A stretch of 64,000 bases of DNA, from assembly GCA_963756895.1 (NCBI GenBank), contig CAVWPI010000003.1, positions 115,117-179,116 of the forward strand, given 5' to 3'. The stretch comes from DASUAS01 sp963756895. GTDB taxonomy: Bacteria > Actinomycetota > Acidimicrobiia > IMCC26256 > DASPTH01. The first letter of the stretch is position 1. Each line of letters starts with the position of its first letter. The translations under genes were made by a program, and so were the position numbers. Below are positions 48,312-58,336 of this stretch, in pieces. The notes under the pieces are model-generated. The model was not told the origin of the DNA and made no database searches. It saw only the letters and a program-made list of their open reading frames with translations.

Positions 48312-49868
48312 CTACTTGTTCTTCGGCTTGGTGGTCGTGGTCGTCGTGGTGGTGGTGGGGACGACGACCTTGGCGTCGGCGGTGAAGGCGAAGAAGTCGC
48401 GCGAGCTCACGTTGGGCGCGAGGTACTGGCCGCCGTCGTGGGTCATGCCGCTCAGGAGCTTCACGCCCTCGATCGGGTTTCCCTCGACCGTGGTGTTCGG
48501 CTGGTAGGTGAACGCACTCACCCAGTCGGTGTTGATGTCCATCTCCATCGCCCGCACCGCGCCCGCCGCCTGCAACGTGCGGGCCAGGGCGACGATCGAC
48601 ATCGGATAGCCGCCCGCGTACACGAGCGCGCCGTCGGCGGTCACGCCCACCCCGGAACGCCACACGTACACGTCGTTGCCGAGCGTGGCGCCGAACGCGG
48701 TGGTGTCGTCCTCGCGCATCTCCGGGTTCAGCTGTCCGTTGTCGACGATGAGCACGAGGTTCTGGCGGACGGCCGTGATGTCGGGCGACATGGTGAAGTC
48801 GCGTCCCCACACGCCGACGTCGGACGAGCCGTCCTGGCGGATGATCATCGTCGCCGAGCCGTCGCGCAGCGGCACGATCTCCTGTCCGTCGAGGTACGCG
48901 CCACCGTTGGCTTGGTCCATCTTGAATCCCGAGTTGAACGCGGCGATGGCGTTGTCGCGTTCCGAATCGGGGATCTGCGAGCCCCACGGATTGGGGCCAC
49001 CGCCGGGCTGCTCGGTTCCCACGACGTAGTTGGCGCGCAGCAACCTGGTGTCGAGCCACATCACGCCCACGTAGTACGAGGTGTGCGTCGCGTCGGGCCG
49101 CAGGTACGTCGTGTAGACGGCGGGCTGCCCGGCGACCAGGCGCCCGGTCGGTTGCCACACCCCCTCGTTCTCCTGCACATCGGGGGCCGGGGTGGCGACG
49201 CGCGCCGTCGGCGGCGCGAGGTGCTGGATCTGCGGATACGTCACCGACGTCTGCGCCTTGCCCGTGGTGTCGACGACGGTCTTCTGGGTCTGGATCTCCC
49301 CGGGCTTGCCGCCGGTGGGCGGCGGGTTGTTCGTGTACCACCAGCGCTCGATCGTGTTCACGATCCCGTTGCCACCGTTGTCGCGGATCCACTCGACCGT
49401 GCGCACCGAGACGGTGTCGCTGCCGGGCTTGTTGAGGTAGTCGACGTAGTCGACGGCCACCGGGATCAGGAGCAGCACGACCGCGATGGCGATGCCGCGG
49501 CGGATCCACTTGGCGCGAGTCGACCGCTGCTTCTTGGGGCTCGTGCCGCGCTTCGCCGCGGCGTCCTCCCGTTCACGTTGTTCGCGGATCTCCCGGCGCG
49601 ACAGCGGTGCGGTGGGCGGGGCCGGTTCGACCTCGCGCACGACGTCGGTTGTCGACGGGCTGATCTCTGCGTCGCGTTCGTGGACCGTGACCGCGGGCTC
49701 GTCGTCGTGGTGGTCGAGCGCGTCGTACCGGCGCGGCGACTGCGCAGGGCCGTACTCGCTCGGTAACGAGTACGACGACGGCTCGCCCTCCGCGGCGTCC
49801 GGTGGGCGGTCGGGCAAGGCTTCCTCTCCGGGTCGACGGTGCGCATCCCGGCGGGCGCGCCCGGGCAA
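48312..49868 (-). CDS. Phosphodiester glycosidase family (NAGPA) membrane-anchored protein
   Basis: A long acidic cytoplasmic N-terminus precedes one membrane helix (GIAIAVVLLLIPVAVDYVDYL). The extracytoplasmic phosphodiester glycosidase domain contains AIAAFNSGFKM, DGSATMIIRQDGSSDVGVWG, RQNLVLIVDNGQ and GALVYAGGYPMSIVALARTLQAAGAVRAMEMDINTDWV. Such domains cleave sugar-1-phosphodiesters, as in NAGPA and teichoic-acid-like polymers. It ends in nine threonines plus KPKNK. The start is uncertain: the frame opens with a TTG at 49868. It lies at the edge of the polysaccharide region. Confidence 0.85.
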   Translation of the reverse strand: MPGRARRDAHRRPGEEALPDRPPDAAEGEPSSYSLPSEYGPAQSPRRYDALDHHDDEPAVTVHERDAEISPSTTDVVREVEPAPPTAPLSRREIREQREREDAAAKRGTSPKKQRSTRAKWIRRGIAIAVVLLLIPVAVDYVDYLNKPGSDTVSVRTVEWIRDNGGNGIVNTIERWWYTNNPPPTGGKPGEIQTQKTVVDTTGKAQTSVTYPQIQHLAPPTARVATPAPDVQENEGVWQPTGRLVAGQPAVYTTYLRPDATHTSYYVGVMWLDTRLLRANYVVGTEQPGGGPNPWGSQIPDSERDNAIAAFNSGFKMDQANGGAYLDGQEIVPLRDGSATMIIRQDGSSDVGVWGRDFTMSPDITAVRQNLVLIVDNGQLNPEMREDDTTAFGATLGNDVYVWRSGVGVTADGALVYAGGYPMSIVALARTLQAAGAVRAMEMDINTDWVSAFTYQPNTTVEGNPIEGVKLLSGMTHDGGQYLAPNVSSRDFFAFTADAKVVVPTTTTTTTTTKPKNK

Positions 49869-49923
49869 GCCGAGAAATTAGTGCGCCGGCGGTTGCATCA
49901 CGGATCACGGGCCGGACGGGCGC

Positions 49924-50480
49924 TCAGGGGCTCGTCGGATCAGACGTCCCCCGGCGCCGGCGCATCACCGTACCCGGCACCGACCACACGTGCTCGGCAC
50001 CCGTGCGGCCGAGCACGAACGGCAGGAACCGGTGCGCTCGCGCCCCGGTGCCGAGATTGAAGGTCTGGCGGTGCCAGTCCACGAGCAGGTCGTGACCGGG
50101 GATCGACCGGCGGCGTCCGTCCAACTGGGAGCTTCCGGCCGCGTACCGCCGCGCGGGTCCGCGACCGATCGGGGTCGCGGTGAGCGCGTCGATCACTGTG
50201 CCGGGCACCGTGAGGTTCACCAGCGCGCTCGCGTAGGCGAGCGCGTCGTGCACCGGTGGCGCCAGCCCGCCGACCTGCACGCGGTGCAGGAACCGGTCCC
50301 AGTCGAGGTCCGCACCCACCCGTCGCAGCAGCATGGCCACGTCGGCAACCCAGCGCGGTTCCACCGCCCAACCGGTGCGGTAGGCGCGCGTCACGACGTG
50401 CAGCAGGAGGTCGTCGGGGCCTGCTCCGAACCCCGAGCCCCAGCGTCGCGGAGAGCACTTCGAGCAGGCCGAGTACCGTG
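49924..50480 (-). pseudogene. Truncated nucleotidyltransferase-family remnant (NTP_transf_5-like)
   Basis: About 165 residues with the C-terminal half of a family that includes PDDLLLHVVTRAYR, WAVEPRWVADVAMLLRRV, LDWDRFLHRVQVGGLAPPVHDALAYASALV and VPGTVIDALTATP. Full proteins are about twice as long. The missing N-terminal half would have to overlap the divergent aminotransferase gene at 50486, and there only antisense sequence is found. A frame break lies near 50440. Best read as a 5'-deleted gene; a short expressed protein is possible. Confidence 0.5.
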
Positions 50481-50485
50481 CTGCG

Positions 50486-51613
<1,128 letters not shown>

Positions 51614-51686
51614 GAACCGCCACTCTGCGCTACATTTCTACCAACTTGGACACGCTCCGCGCGGGGTCCGGGGAGGTGGGTTGCAG

Positions 51687-52553
51687 GTGGGTGTCATCGT
51701 CTCCGTCGTCATGCCCGTGCTCGACGGTGCAGCGTTGTTGGCCGAGCAACTCGCCGCGCTGGCCGTCCAGCAGTTCAACGGGAACTGGGAGCTGATCATC
51801 GCCGACAACGGTTCGACCGACCCCGCGGTGCTGGCGGTGTGCACACACTTTGCGACCGTGCTCGCGTTGTCGCTCGTCGATGCCAGCGGTCGGCGAGGAG
51901 GCGCGCACGCGAGGAACGTGGGCGCCGCTCACGCTCGCGGGCAGCTGCTCGCGTTCTGCGATGCCGATGATGTCGTGAAACCCGGGTGGCTGCAGAGCCT
52001 CGTCGATGCCGTCGACGACCATGACGTCGTCGCCGGCTCGCTCGACTACCAGACCCTGAACGCGGGCATCCCGATCCCCGACTACTGGACTCGAGTACCA
52101 CAGCAGCTCGGTCGGAAGCTGACCTTCCTGCCGTCTGGCGCGACCTGCAACATGCTGGTGCGGCGCAAGGCGTTCGACGACCTCGGTGGCTTCTCCGAGG
52201 ATTACGCGGTAGCCGAGGACGTCGACTTCTTCTGGCGAGCGCAGCTCGCAGGTCTCGACCTCGGCTACGCACCCGATGCGCAGATCGAGTACCGACTCCG
52301 GTCGGGCAGCTGGGACCGCATCAAGCGGCGGTACGCATACGCCAAGGACGACGTGCATCTGTACCGGGTGTTCCGTACCCGGGGTATGCCGAGGGACTCC
52401 TGGCCCCGCGTCGTGAAGGACTGGGCTCGCAACATCGCGCTGCTGCCGGGGTGCGCGTTCAGCGCCCGGTGTCGGCATGTCGTCGCGGAGCGCCTCCCCT
52501 CGCGGGTCGGGCGTCTGGTGGGAAGCGTGCACTCGCACGTGCTGTTCCTCTGA
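51687..52553 (+). CDS. Family 2 glycosyltransferase
   Basis: GT-A fold transferase, ~288 residues. Begins VIVSVVMPVLDGAALLAEQLAAL; nucleotide-sugar motifs WELIIADNGSTD and LLAFCDADDVVKPGWL (DxD); acceptor region FLPSGATCNMLVRRKAFDDLGGFSEDYAVAEDVDFFWRAQLAG. GTG 51687 with GGGGAGG ten bases upstream is preferred; a TTG at 51681 is the alternative. Probably cytoplasmic and acting on a lipid-linked glycan. Confidence 0.9.
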   Translation: MGVIVSVVMPVLDGAALLAEQLAALAVQQFNGNWELIIADNGSTDPAVLAVCTHFATVLALSLVDASGRRGGAHARNVGAAHARGQLLAFCDADDVVKPGWLQSLVDAVDDHDVVAGSLDYQTLNAGIPIPDYWTRVPQQLGRKLTFLPSGATCNMLVRRKAFDDLGGFSEDYAVAEDVDFFWRAQLAGLDLGYAPDAQIEYRLRSGSWDRIKRRYAYAKDDVHLYRVFRTRGMPRDSWPRVVKDWARNIALLPGCAFSARCRHVVAERLPSRVGRLVGSVHSHVLFL

Positions 52554-52568
52554 ACCGGCCGGAGACCG

Positions 52569-53432
52569 ATGCTGCGCCGTGCACTCAACAAGGTCGTCCG
52601 CGACTCCGGTGATCGGCGCGCCGTCGCCTATCCCGTCGACGAGCTCGATCGTCCGGCGCTCGTGGTGTCACCGCACCAGGACGACGAGACCCTCGGATGC
52701 GGGGGTGTCATCGCCACCAAGCGGCGCGCCGGCGCCGACCTGTCGATCGTGTTCCTGATGGACGGCACGACGTCGCATCGGGGGCTCATCGACGGAGCTC
52801 GCCTGGGCCGGATCCGCCGGGACGAGGCCGTCGCCGCCGCCGCGCGCCTCGGGGTGCCAGCTGATCGCGTCGAATTCCTCGACATCCCCGAAGGCCGTCT
52901 GGCCGATCACCGGGACGAGGCCGTGGCCGGCCTGCGCGACGTGATGGGGCGCACGGAGCCCGCTGAGGTCTTCGTGCCGTCCGCGCTCGAACTGCAACGC
53001 GATCATCACGAGGCGAACTTCGTGACCCGGCGGGCCCTCGAGGCACGGGGCCGTCCGGTGACGGTGAGCGAATATCCCGTGTGGTGCTGGTACCACTGGC
53101 CGCGGGTGCCGATTCCCCTCAGCCGCTGGAGCGCGCCGCCACCGCTCCGGCGTCTCGCCGAGGCCCGTCGCATCGCGAAGACCACCCGCGCCGTCTCGTT
53201 CGGCACTCGGATGTACTCGGAGTTCACGACCTGCCTCGACGTGTCGCACGTCCTGGACGACAAGCGTGCCGCGCTCGCCGAGTACCGGTCGCAGACGACG
53301 CGGTACCTCCCCGATCCGCGTTGGGCGACCCTCGGGGACGTGGGCGGCGGCGCGTTCCTCGACGCGCTCTTGACACCGACGGAGCGCTTCCATCGATTCC
53401 GATGGACGCCCTCGACCGAGGCTGCGGACTAG
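52569..53432 (+). CDS. PIG-L/LmbE family N-deacetylase
   Basis: Zinc-dependent deacetylase of N-acetylglucosaminyl groups, 287 residues. Zinc motif ALVVSPHQDDETLGCGG (PHxDDE) and the distal His in LELQRDHHEAN. About 90 residues longer at the C-terminus than MshB-like enzymes (EYPVWCWYHWP region onward). It follows the GT2 gene by 15 bp, suggesting action on a sugar of the same glycan. ATG 52569. Confidence 0.9.
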   Translation: MLRRALNKVVRDSGDRRAVAYPVDELDRPALVVSPHQDDETLGCGGVIATKRRAGADLSIVFLMDGTTSHRGLIDGARLGRIRRDEAVAAAARLGVPADRVEFLDIPEGRLADHRDEAVAGLRDVMGRTEPAEVFVPSALELQRDHHEANFVTRRALEARGRPVTVSEYPVWCWYHWPRVPIPLSRWSAPPPLRRLAEARRIAKTTRAVSFGTRMYSEFTTCLDVSHVLDDKRAALAEYRSQTTRYLPDPRWATLGDVGGGAFLDALLTPTERFHRFRWTPSTEAAD

Positions 53433-53800
53433 CGGAGCGAACGCCTCACCAGTTGACCGGCGGTTCGTACTCGCGGCCGAAATTCAGGATCGAGCGAGTG
53501 GTCGGCGGGGTAGCCAGGCTCCGGTCGGCTCGCGATCATCGCCTCGAGGAGGCTCGTGCGCACGCGTGCCAGCGCCCGGATGACCGCGCTCCCGACCCAG
53601 GCCATCACCGCGGCGACGAGGAAGGAGCCGGCGTCGGCGATGGCCGCGAAGTACCGCCACAGGCTGGCGTCGGGGAACTCGTTGGCGACGTAGTCGATCG
53701 CCCCGATCGCCGCGACGACGAAGGCGACGATCAGCACGATCGCGACACGGTTCAGGGATCGCGACAGCGTGTCCAGCTTCGATCGGCGTTCCCTCGACAT
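53429..53800 (-). CDS. Small two-helix membrane protein, unknown function
   Basis: 123 residues with helices VAIVLIVAFVVAAIGAIDYVA and YFAAIADAGSFLVAAVMAWVGSAVIRALA, charged ends, no recognised domain. Overlaps the convergent deacetylase stop by a few bases. ATG 53798-53800. Confidence 0.65.
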   Translation of the reverse strand: MSRERRSKLDTLSRSLNRVAIVLIVAFVVAAIGAIDYVANEFPDASLWRYFAAIADAGSFLVAAVMAWVGSAVIRALARVRTSLLEAMIASRPEPGYPADHSLDPEFRPRVRTAGQLVRRSLR

Positions 53801-54003
53801 GGCCCCTGGGCTCCCTTCGCCCGGAAATCCTATTCGCGTCTCTTACTTCGGCGCGACCATCGCCCGCCTTCATTGATATCACTCTGCGCGCGGGGGGTGC
53901 AGGATAGGTCGCGAAGCGTGGTATTCTGCGCGCGCTGGAGTGCAAGGAGTTGTCGTGCGTTCCTGAGTCAGCAGTTCGAGCCGGTCGATGGGGGCGGTGC
54001 CGC
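53801..54003. promoter_or_regulatory. Intergenic region upstream of the cytidylyltransferase gene
   Basis: 203 bp, more AT-rich than its surroundings. TATTCT (~53922) is a possible -10 for the rfbF operon, and TTGATATCA (~53873) is a small palindrome. No firm -35 partner was seen. Confidence 0.35.
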
Positions 54004-54774
54004 GTGAAGGTCGGAATACTCGCAGGGGGTCTGGGAACCCGTCTCGCCGAAGAGACCGAGGTGCTCCCGAAGCCCATGGTCGAGATCGGTGGCAAGCCGA
54101 TCCTCTGGCACATCATGCGCAGCTATGCGCATTTCGGGCTCAAGGACTTCGTGGTTGCGCTCGGCTACAAGGGCGAGACGATCAAGCGCTACATGGTGGA
54201 GTACTGCTCACTGGCCACCGATCTCACGGTGCGGCTCGCCGACGGCAGTGTCGAGATGCACGACGGGGAGCGCGAAGACTGGACCGTCGAGCTGATCGAC
54301 ACGGGCTTCGGCACCGCGACCGGCGGGCGGATCAAGCGGCTCGCCCACTGCTTCGACGACGGGACCTTCATGCTCACCTGGGGAGACGGTGTGTCGGATC
54401 TCGATCTCGACGATCTGCTCGCCTTCCACCGCGCCCACGGCAAGTTGGCGACGCTCACCGCGGTGCGCCCGCCCGCGCGCTTCGGGCACATGGAGCTCGA
54501 TGGATCGCGTGTCGTCGAGTTCTCGGAGAAGCCCCAGACCGGTGAGGGGTGGATCAACGGCGCGTTCTTCGTGCTGGAGCCCGGCATCTTCGACTACATC
54601 GAGGGTGACCAGACGCAGTTCGAGCTCGAGCCCCTCGAGAACCTGGCCAAGGACGGCCAGCTGATGGCGTACCAGTACTCCGGCTTCTGGCAGTGCATGG
54701 ACACCCTGCGCGACAAGAAGCTGCTCGAACGACTGTGGGATGCTGGGGAAGCCCCCTGGAAGGTCTGGAGCTGA
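54004..54774 (+). CDS. rfbF: Glucose-1-phosphate cytidylyltransferase
   Basis: Makes CDP-glucose from CTP and glucose-1-phosphate, 256 residues. Signature KVGILAGGLGTRLAEETEVLPKPMVEIGGKPILWHIM; FMLTWGDGVSDLDLDDL; PPARFGHMEL; INGAFFVLEPGIFDYI; FWQCMDTLRDKKLLE. GTG start at 54004. It commits the pathway to CDP-activated sugars, yet no recognisable CDP-glucose 4,6-dehydratase is in the window unless the next gene fills that role. Confidence 0.94.
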   Translation: MKVGILAGGLGTRLAEETEVLPKPMVEIGGKPILWHIMRSYAHFGLKDFVVALGYKGETIKRYMVEYCSLATDLTVRLADGSVEMHDGEREDWTVELIDTGFGTATGGRIKRLAHCFDDGTFMLTWGDGVSDLDLDDLLAFHRAHGKLATLTAVRPPARFGHMELDGSRVVEFSEKPQTGEGWINGAFFVLEPGIFDYIEGDQTQFELEPLENLAKDGQLMAYQYSGFWQCMDTLRDKKLLERLWDAGEAPWKVWS

Positions 54775-54777
54775 GCC

Positions 54778-55821
54778 ATGCGCGTCCTCGTCACCGGCGA
54801 TCGCGGCTACATCGGTACCCGCCTCGTCCCACTGTTCCGCACGGCCGGTCACGACGTCGTCGGTCTCGACAGCGGGCTGTTCGACGGGTGCGACCTCGGC
54901 CCTGCGCCGGACCAGGACAGTGACGTCCGCGACATCCGAGACGTGACCAGCGAGATGCTGCAGGGACTCGATGCGGTCGTCCATCTCGCGGGCATCTCCA
55001 ACGACCCCCTCGGCGACCTCGATCCGGAGTGCACCTACGACATCAACCACCGTGGGACGACGCATCTCGCGGTGCAGGCGAAGGCCGCCGGTGTCGAACG
55101 GTTCCTCTTCTCGTCGTCGTGCAGCCTCTACGGCGCGGCCGGCGACGACTTCCTGGACGAGAGCGCGTCCTTCAACCCCGTGACGCCCTACGGCTGGTCG
55201 AAGATCCGGGCCGAGGAGGATCTCGCCGCCCTGGCCGACGACTCGTTCAGTCCGACCTACCTGCGCAACGCCACCGCGTACGGGGTCTCGGCGCGCCTGA
55301 GGGGCGATCTCGTCGTGAACAACCTCGTGGGCTATGCGGTCACCACCGGCGAGGTCTTCCTCAAGAGCGACGGCACGCCGTGGCGCCCGCTCGTCCACAT
55401 CGAGGACATCGCCCGGGCCTTCCTCGGACTCATGCAGCAGCCGCGCGACGTGGTGCACGATCGAGCGTTCAACGTCGGTGCAACGAGCGAGAACTACCAG
55501 ATCCGCGACGTCGCGAATCTGGTGCGCGAACTCGTTCCCGGCAGCGAGGTCACCCTCGCCGACGACGCCGGACCCGACCTGCGCAACTATCGCGTCAACT
55601 GCGACCTGCTGGCCGAGACCATCCCGGGTTTCGAGCCGCAATGGACCGTCGCTCGCGGCGTCGACGAGCTCCGAGTCGCGTACCTCGAGGCCGGGCTGTC
55701 GCTCGACGACCTCACCGGGCCTCGCCTCCAGCGCATCCAGCGGGTGCGCGAGCTGCTTGCAGAGGAGCGGCTCGGGAGCGACCTGCGGTGGAGTGATCGG
55801 CCGACGCGCGCGGCCAGCTGA
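54778..55821 (+). CDS. NAD-dependent epimerase/dehydratase family sugar-nucleotide enzyme
   Basis: Extended SDR, 347 residues. Cofactor motif VLVTGDRGYIGTRLV (GxxGxxG); VVHLAGISNDPLGDL; catalytic SSSCSLYG and YGWSK (YxxxK); YLRNATAYGVSARLRGDLVVNNLV; WRPLVHIEDIARAF. It follows rfbF by three bases, so it probably modifies CDP-glucose or a product. This subfamily often sits with rfbF and methyltransferases. The exact reaction is unknown. Confidence 0.88.
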   Translation: MRVLVTGDRGYIGTRLVPLFRTAGHDVVGLDSGLFDGCDLGPAPDQDSDVRDIRDVTSEMLQGLDAVVHLAGISNDPLGDLDPECTYDINHRGTTHLAVQAKAAGVERFLFSSSCSLYGAAGDDFLDESASFNPVTPYGWSKIRAEEDLAALADDSFSPTYLRNATAYGVSARLRGDLVVNNLVGYAVTTGEVFLKSDGTPWRPLVHIEDIARAFLGLMQQPRDVVHDRAFNVGATSENYQIRDVANLVRELVPGSEVTLADDAGPDLRNYRVNCDLLAETIPGFEPQWTVARGVDELRVAYLEAGLSLDDLTGPRLQRIQRVRELLAEERLGSDLRWSDRPTRAAS

Positions 55822-57117
55822 TCAGCCGCCGACTCGCACGATCTCCAGAACGTCGGCAAAGGACGCGGCACTCGCCGACCACGTGTGGTTGCGCGAGAGC
55901 TCGAGCGCGCGCGCTGACATCCGCTCCCACCGCGCGTCGTCGTCCACGACCTGCGTGAGGGCGTGTGCGAGCGCCCCGGCATCGCCGGAGGGGACGACGA
56001 AGCCGTTGCGGCCCTCCTCGATCACCTCCTTGGTGCCGCCCCGGTCGGAGACCACGAGGGGCAGTGCGCAGCCCATCGCCTCGAGCGACGTGAGCGGCAG
56101 TCCCTCCTCCACCAGGGAGGGCTGCACGAAGGCGAGCGACCCGACCAACGCATGTGGGAGCTCGTCGTCGATGAGCGAGCCCGCGAAGTGGACCCGGTCG
56201 AGCACGGGACCGGCACGGCGCTCGAGTTCGGCGCGATAGGGCAGCGGGCCCGGTGGCAGGCGGCGGAGCTTGCGTTCCACCTTTGCCCTCGTGGACGGCA
56301 GGTTCGGGCGCGCGAGCCGCTCGATCTGCTGCTCGTGGCCCTTGCCCATCCCGGGGAACGATGCCGGATCGGTGATCCACATGGGTCCCGCGAGCACCAG
56401 CTCCAGTTCCTCACGATCCCGCGCCAGGGTTCGAAAGGCGTCGACGAGGACGTGGGTTCCCTTGTCCGGTGTGATCCTCCCCACGCACATGATCGTGCGC
56501 GTGGGCACCGCTTCGGGCGATGGCCGGAAGCGCTCGGGGTCGAATCCGTTGTAGGTGACGTGCACGCGACCCCGCAACGCCGGCGCGCGTTCCACGATGC
56601 AGTCGGCGACGTACTGGCTGCACGCGAAGGCCGCATCGGCATCGGCCGTGTAGCGGGCGAATCGATCGCCCTGCGAATGCACGGAGATGCCCGAGTGTCC
56701 CCAGTAGACGAGACGCGCATCGGGCAGCAGGCGCCGGAGGATCGGAAGCCACTGCGGGTACTCCACGACCAGTACGACCTCGCATCGCGCCCGGGCGAGC
56801 CGCTCGGCGGCCGCAGCTGCGTAGCGGGAGTGGAATCGCGAACTGTGCTCGCGAGGCTGTCGTCCGCTCCGTACCCGGTCGATCGCACCGAAGAACGGAT
56901 CCAAGTAGCGACGGTCGAGCTGATCGTCGATCGGTTCGTAGTCGACGCCGTCGACCTCGCGTTCCTTCGAACGCGACGTCCCACCGACCAACGTGAACGA
57001 GTAGCGGTCGACGAGGGGGCGGGTCATCTCGTGGACGACGTTGCCGACGCTGCCCAGGCTGTTCTTCGGCGGCACGCCGGTCCAGGGCACGGACACGACG
57101 CCGATGCGCGGCTTCAT
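55822..57117 (-). CDS. Family 4 glycosyltransferase
   Basis: GT-B fold transferase, 431 residues. Donor-binding C-terminal domain: TIMCVGRITPDKGTHVLVDAF, LVLAGPMW, FAGSLIDDELPHALVGSLAFVQPSLVEEGLPLTSLEAMGCALPLVVSD (E-x7-E type motif). Includes an unusual insertion with GMGKGHEQQIERLARPN. Stop at 55822 touches the convergent epimerase stop. ATG 57115-57117. Confidence 0.9.
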   Translation of the reverse strand: MKPRIGVVSVPWTGVPPKNSLGSVGNVVHEMTRPLVDRYSFTLVGGTSRSKEREVDGVDYEPIDDQLDRRYLDPFFGAIDRVRSGRQPREHSSRFHSRYAAAAAERLARARCEVVLVVEYPQWLPILRRLLPDARLVYWGHSGISVHSQGDRFARYTADADAAFACSQYVADCIVERAPALRGRVHVTYNGFDPERFRPSPEAVPTRTIMCVGRITPDKGTHVLVDAFRTLARDREELELVLAGPMWITDPASFPGMGKGHEQQIERLARPNLPSTRAKVERKLRRLPPGPLPYRAELERRAGPVLDRVHFAGSLIDDELPHALVGSLAFVQPSLVEEGLPLTSLEAMGCALPLVVSDRGGTKEVIEEGRNGFVVPSGDAGALAHALTQVVDDDARWERMSARALELSRNHTWSASAASFADVLEIVRVGG

Positions 57118-57133
57118 CGCGATCGGTGTGTCC

Positions 57134-58336
57134 TCAGACTGCGATCAGCTCGGGCCGGAGACCCCGCGCCGCCAGGTCGTCGCGGATCTCGTCGACGTAG
57201 ATCGAGTTCATCACCAGCACGAGGTCGGGCTGGTAGTCCTGCAGCGCGGCGGGACCGACGATCTCCTGACCCGTACTCGCCATGTACATCCCCCACTTGT
57301 GGGGGTCGACGTCGACCGCGTACTGGATCTCCTCGGCCAACCCGAGCGTCGTGAGCAACGACACGCCCTTCGATCCCGCGCCCCAGATGACGGGTCGGCG
57401 GCCGGCGTCGTGGGCGGCGGTGGCGAGCGCGGTGAGTTCGGCCTGCCGCCGCGGCGCGTCGACCCGGAACCGGTCGACGAGTGACGCGGTCACGGACAGA
57501 TCGTCTTCGATCGGCAACCGGGGGTTCTTCCCCGAGCCCGCGCGGGCGTAGAGCACGATGTACTGGTCGGCGTAGTCGAGCTCGACGTCGATGATGTCGA
57601 ACCCCTCCTGCCGGAAGAGCCGTGCGAGCGAACCCGGCGTGAAGTACGAACAGTGCTCGTAGTAGACGTCCCAGAAGGCGCACTCGCGCAGGACCCGGAG
57701 GGTCTCGGGGAGCTCGAAGAACACGACGACGTCTTGCCGATCGCCGATCGACCGGCGCACCGTGCGCACGAACTCCGCCACCGGGCCGATGTGCTCGAGC
57801 GTGTGACGGCACACGATGGCGTCGCCGACGAGAGGTTCGTGCGCCTCCGAGTAGAGCTCGTTGAGGAACGTCATCCGTGCGAGAGCCGGAGACTCCAACC
57901 GTCCTGGCACGTACGCAGGATCGATGCCGAGACCGCGGTTGTGCCCGGCTTCGCAGACGAAGGCGAGGAAGTCGCCTTTGCCGCAACCGATCTCGAGGAT
58001 GTCCTTGTCGTGGAGGTCGAAGCGGTTCACGAAGTCGTCGGCGAGGCCCCGCAACCAATTCCGGAAGTAGGGCGAGTAGCCCTGGGTCTCCTCGATGAGC
58101 TTCGAGTACTCGTTGAGGCGGACGTCGAAGGCCGCATTGGTGATGAATCCGCACGAGGGGCAGAAGGCGAGCCTGAGGGTGCCCCGGGGGTAGCCGACTG
58201 CGCTCTCGCGGTCGGGCAGGAGCAGCGTGCTGTGCGCCGGGATGCTCTCCTGCTCGTAGAACACGTCGAGCCCGGCGCGCGAACAGGCCGGGCACACCAG
58301 GGTCTCGTCGACCGGCCGAGCGGCGGCGGCGCTCAC
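57134..58336 (-). CDS. Class I SAM-dependent methyltransferase, sugar C-methyltransferase-like (first of pair)
   Basis: 400 residues. N-terminal zinc-binding domain with LVCPACSRAGLDV and FCPSCGFITNAAF; central Rossmann domain with ILEIGCGKGDFLAFVCEAGHN; C-terminal domain typical of NDP-hexose C-methyltransferases (RRPVIWGAGSKGVSLLTTL, VDVDPHKWGMYM). The GTG start (58334-58336) overlaps the stop of the upstream paralogue (GTGA). Intact. Confidence 0.88.
   Translation of the reverse strand: MSAAAARPVDETLVCPACSRAGLDVFYEQESIPAHSTLLLPDRESAVGYPRGTLRLAFCPSCGFITNAAFDVRLNEYSKLIEETQGYSPYFRNWLRGLADDFVNRFDLHDKDILEIGCGKGDFLAFVCEAGHNRGLGIDPAYVPGRLESPALARMTFLNELYSEAHEPLVGDAIVCRHTLEHIGPVAEFVRTVRRSIGDRQDVVVFFELPETLRVLRECAFWDVYYEHCSYFTPGSLARLFRQEGFDIIDVELDYADQYIVLYARAGSGKNPRLPIEDDLSVTASLVDRFRVDAPRRQAELTALATAAHDAGRRPVIWGAGSKGVSLLTTLGLAEEIQYAVDVDPHKWGMYMASTGQEIVGPAALQDYQPDLVLVMNSIYVDEIRDDLAARGLRPELIAV

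Noticed and set aside
53873..53881. TTGATATCA as a -35 or operator for the rfbF operon
   Set aside because: No matching -10 at normal spacing; too short a palindrome to support alone.
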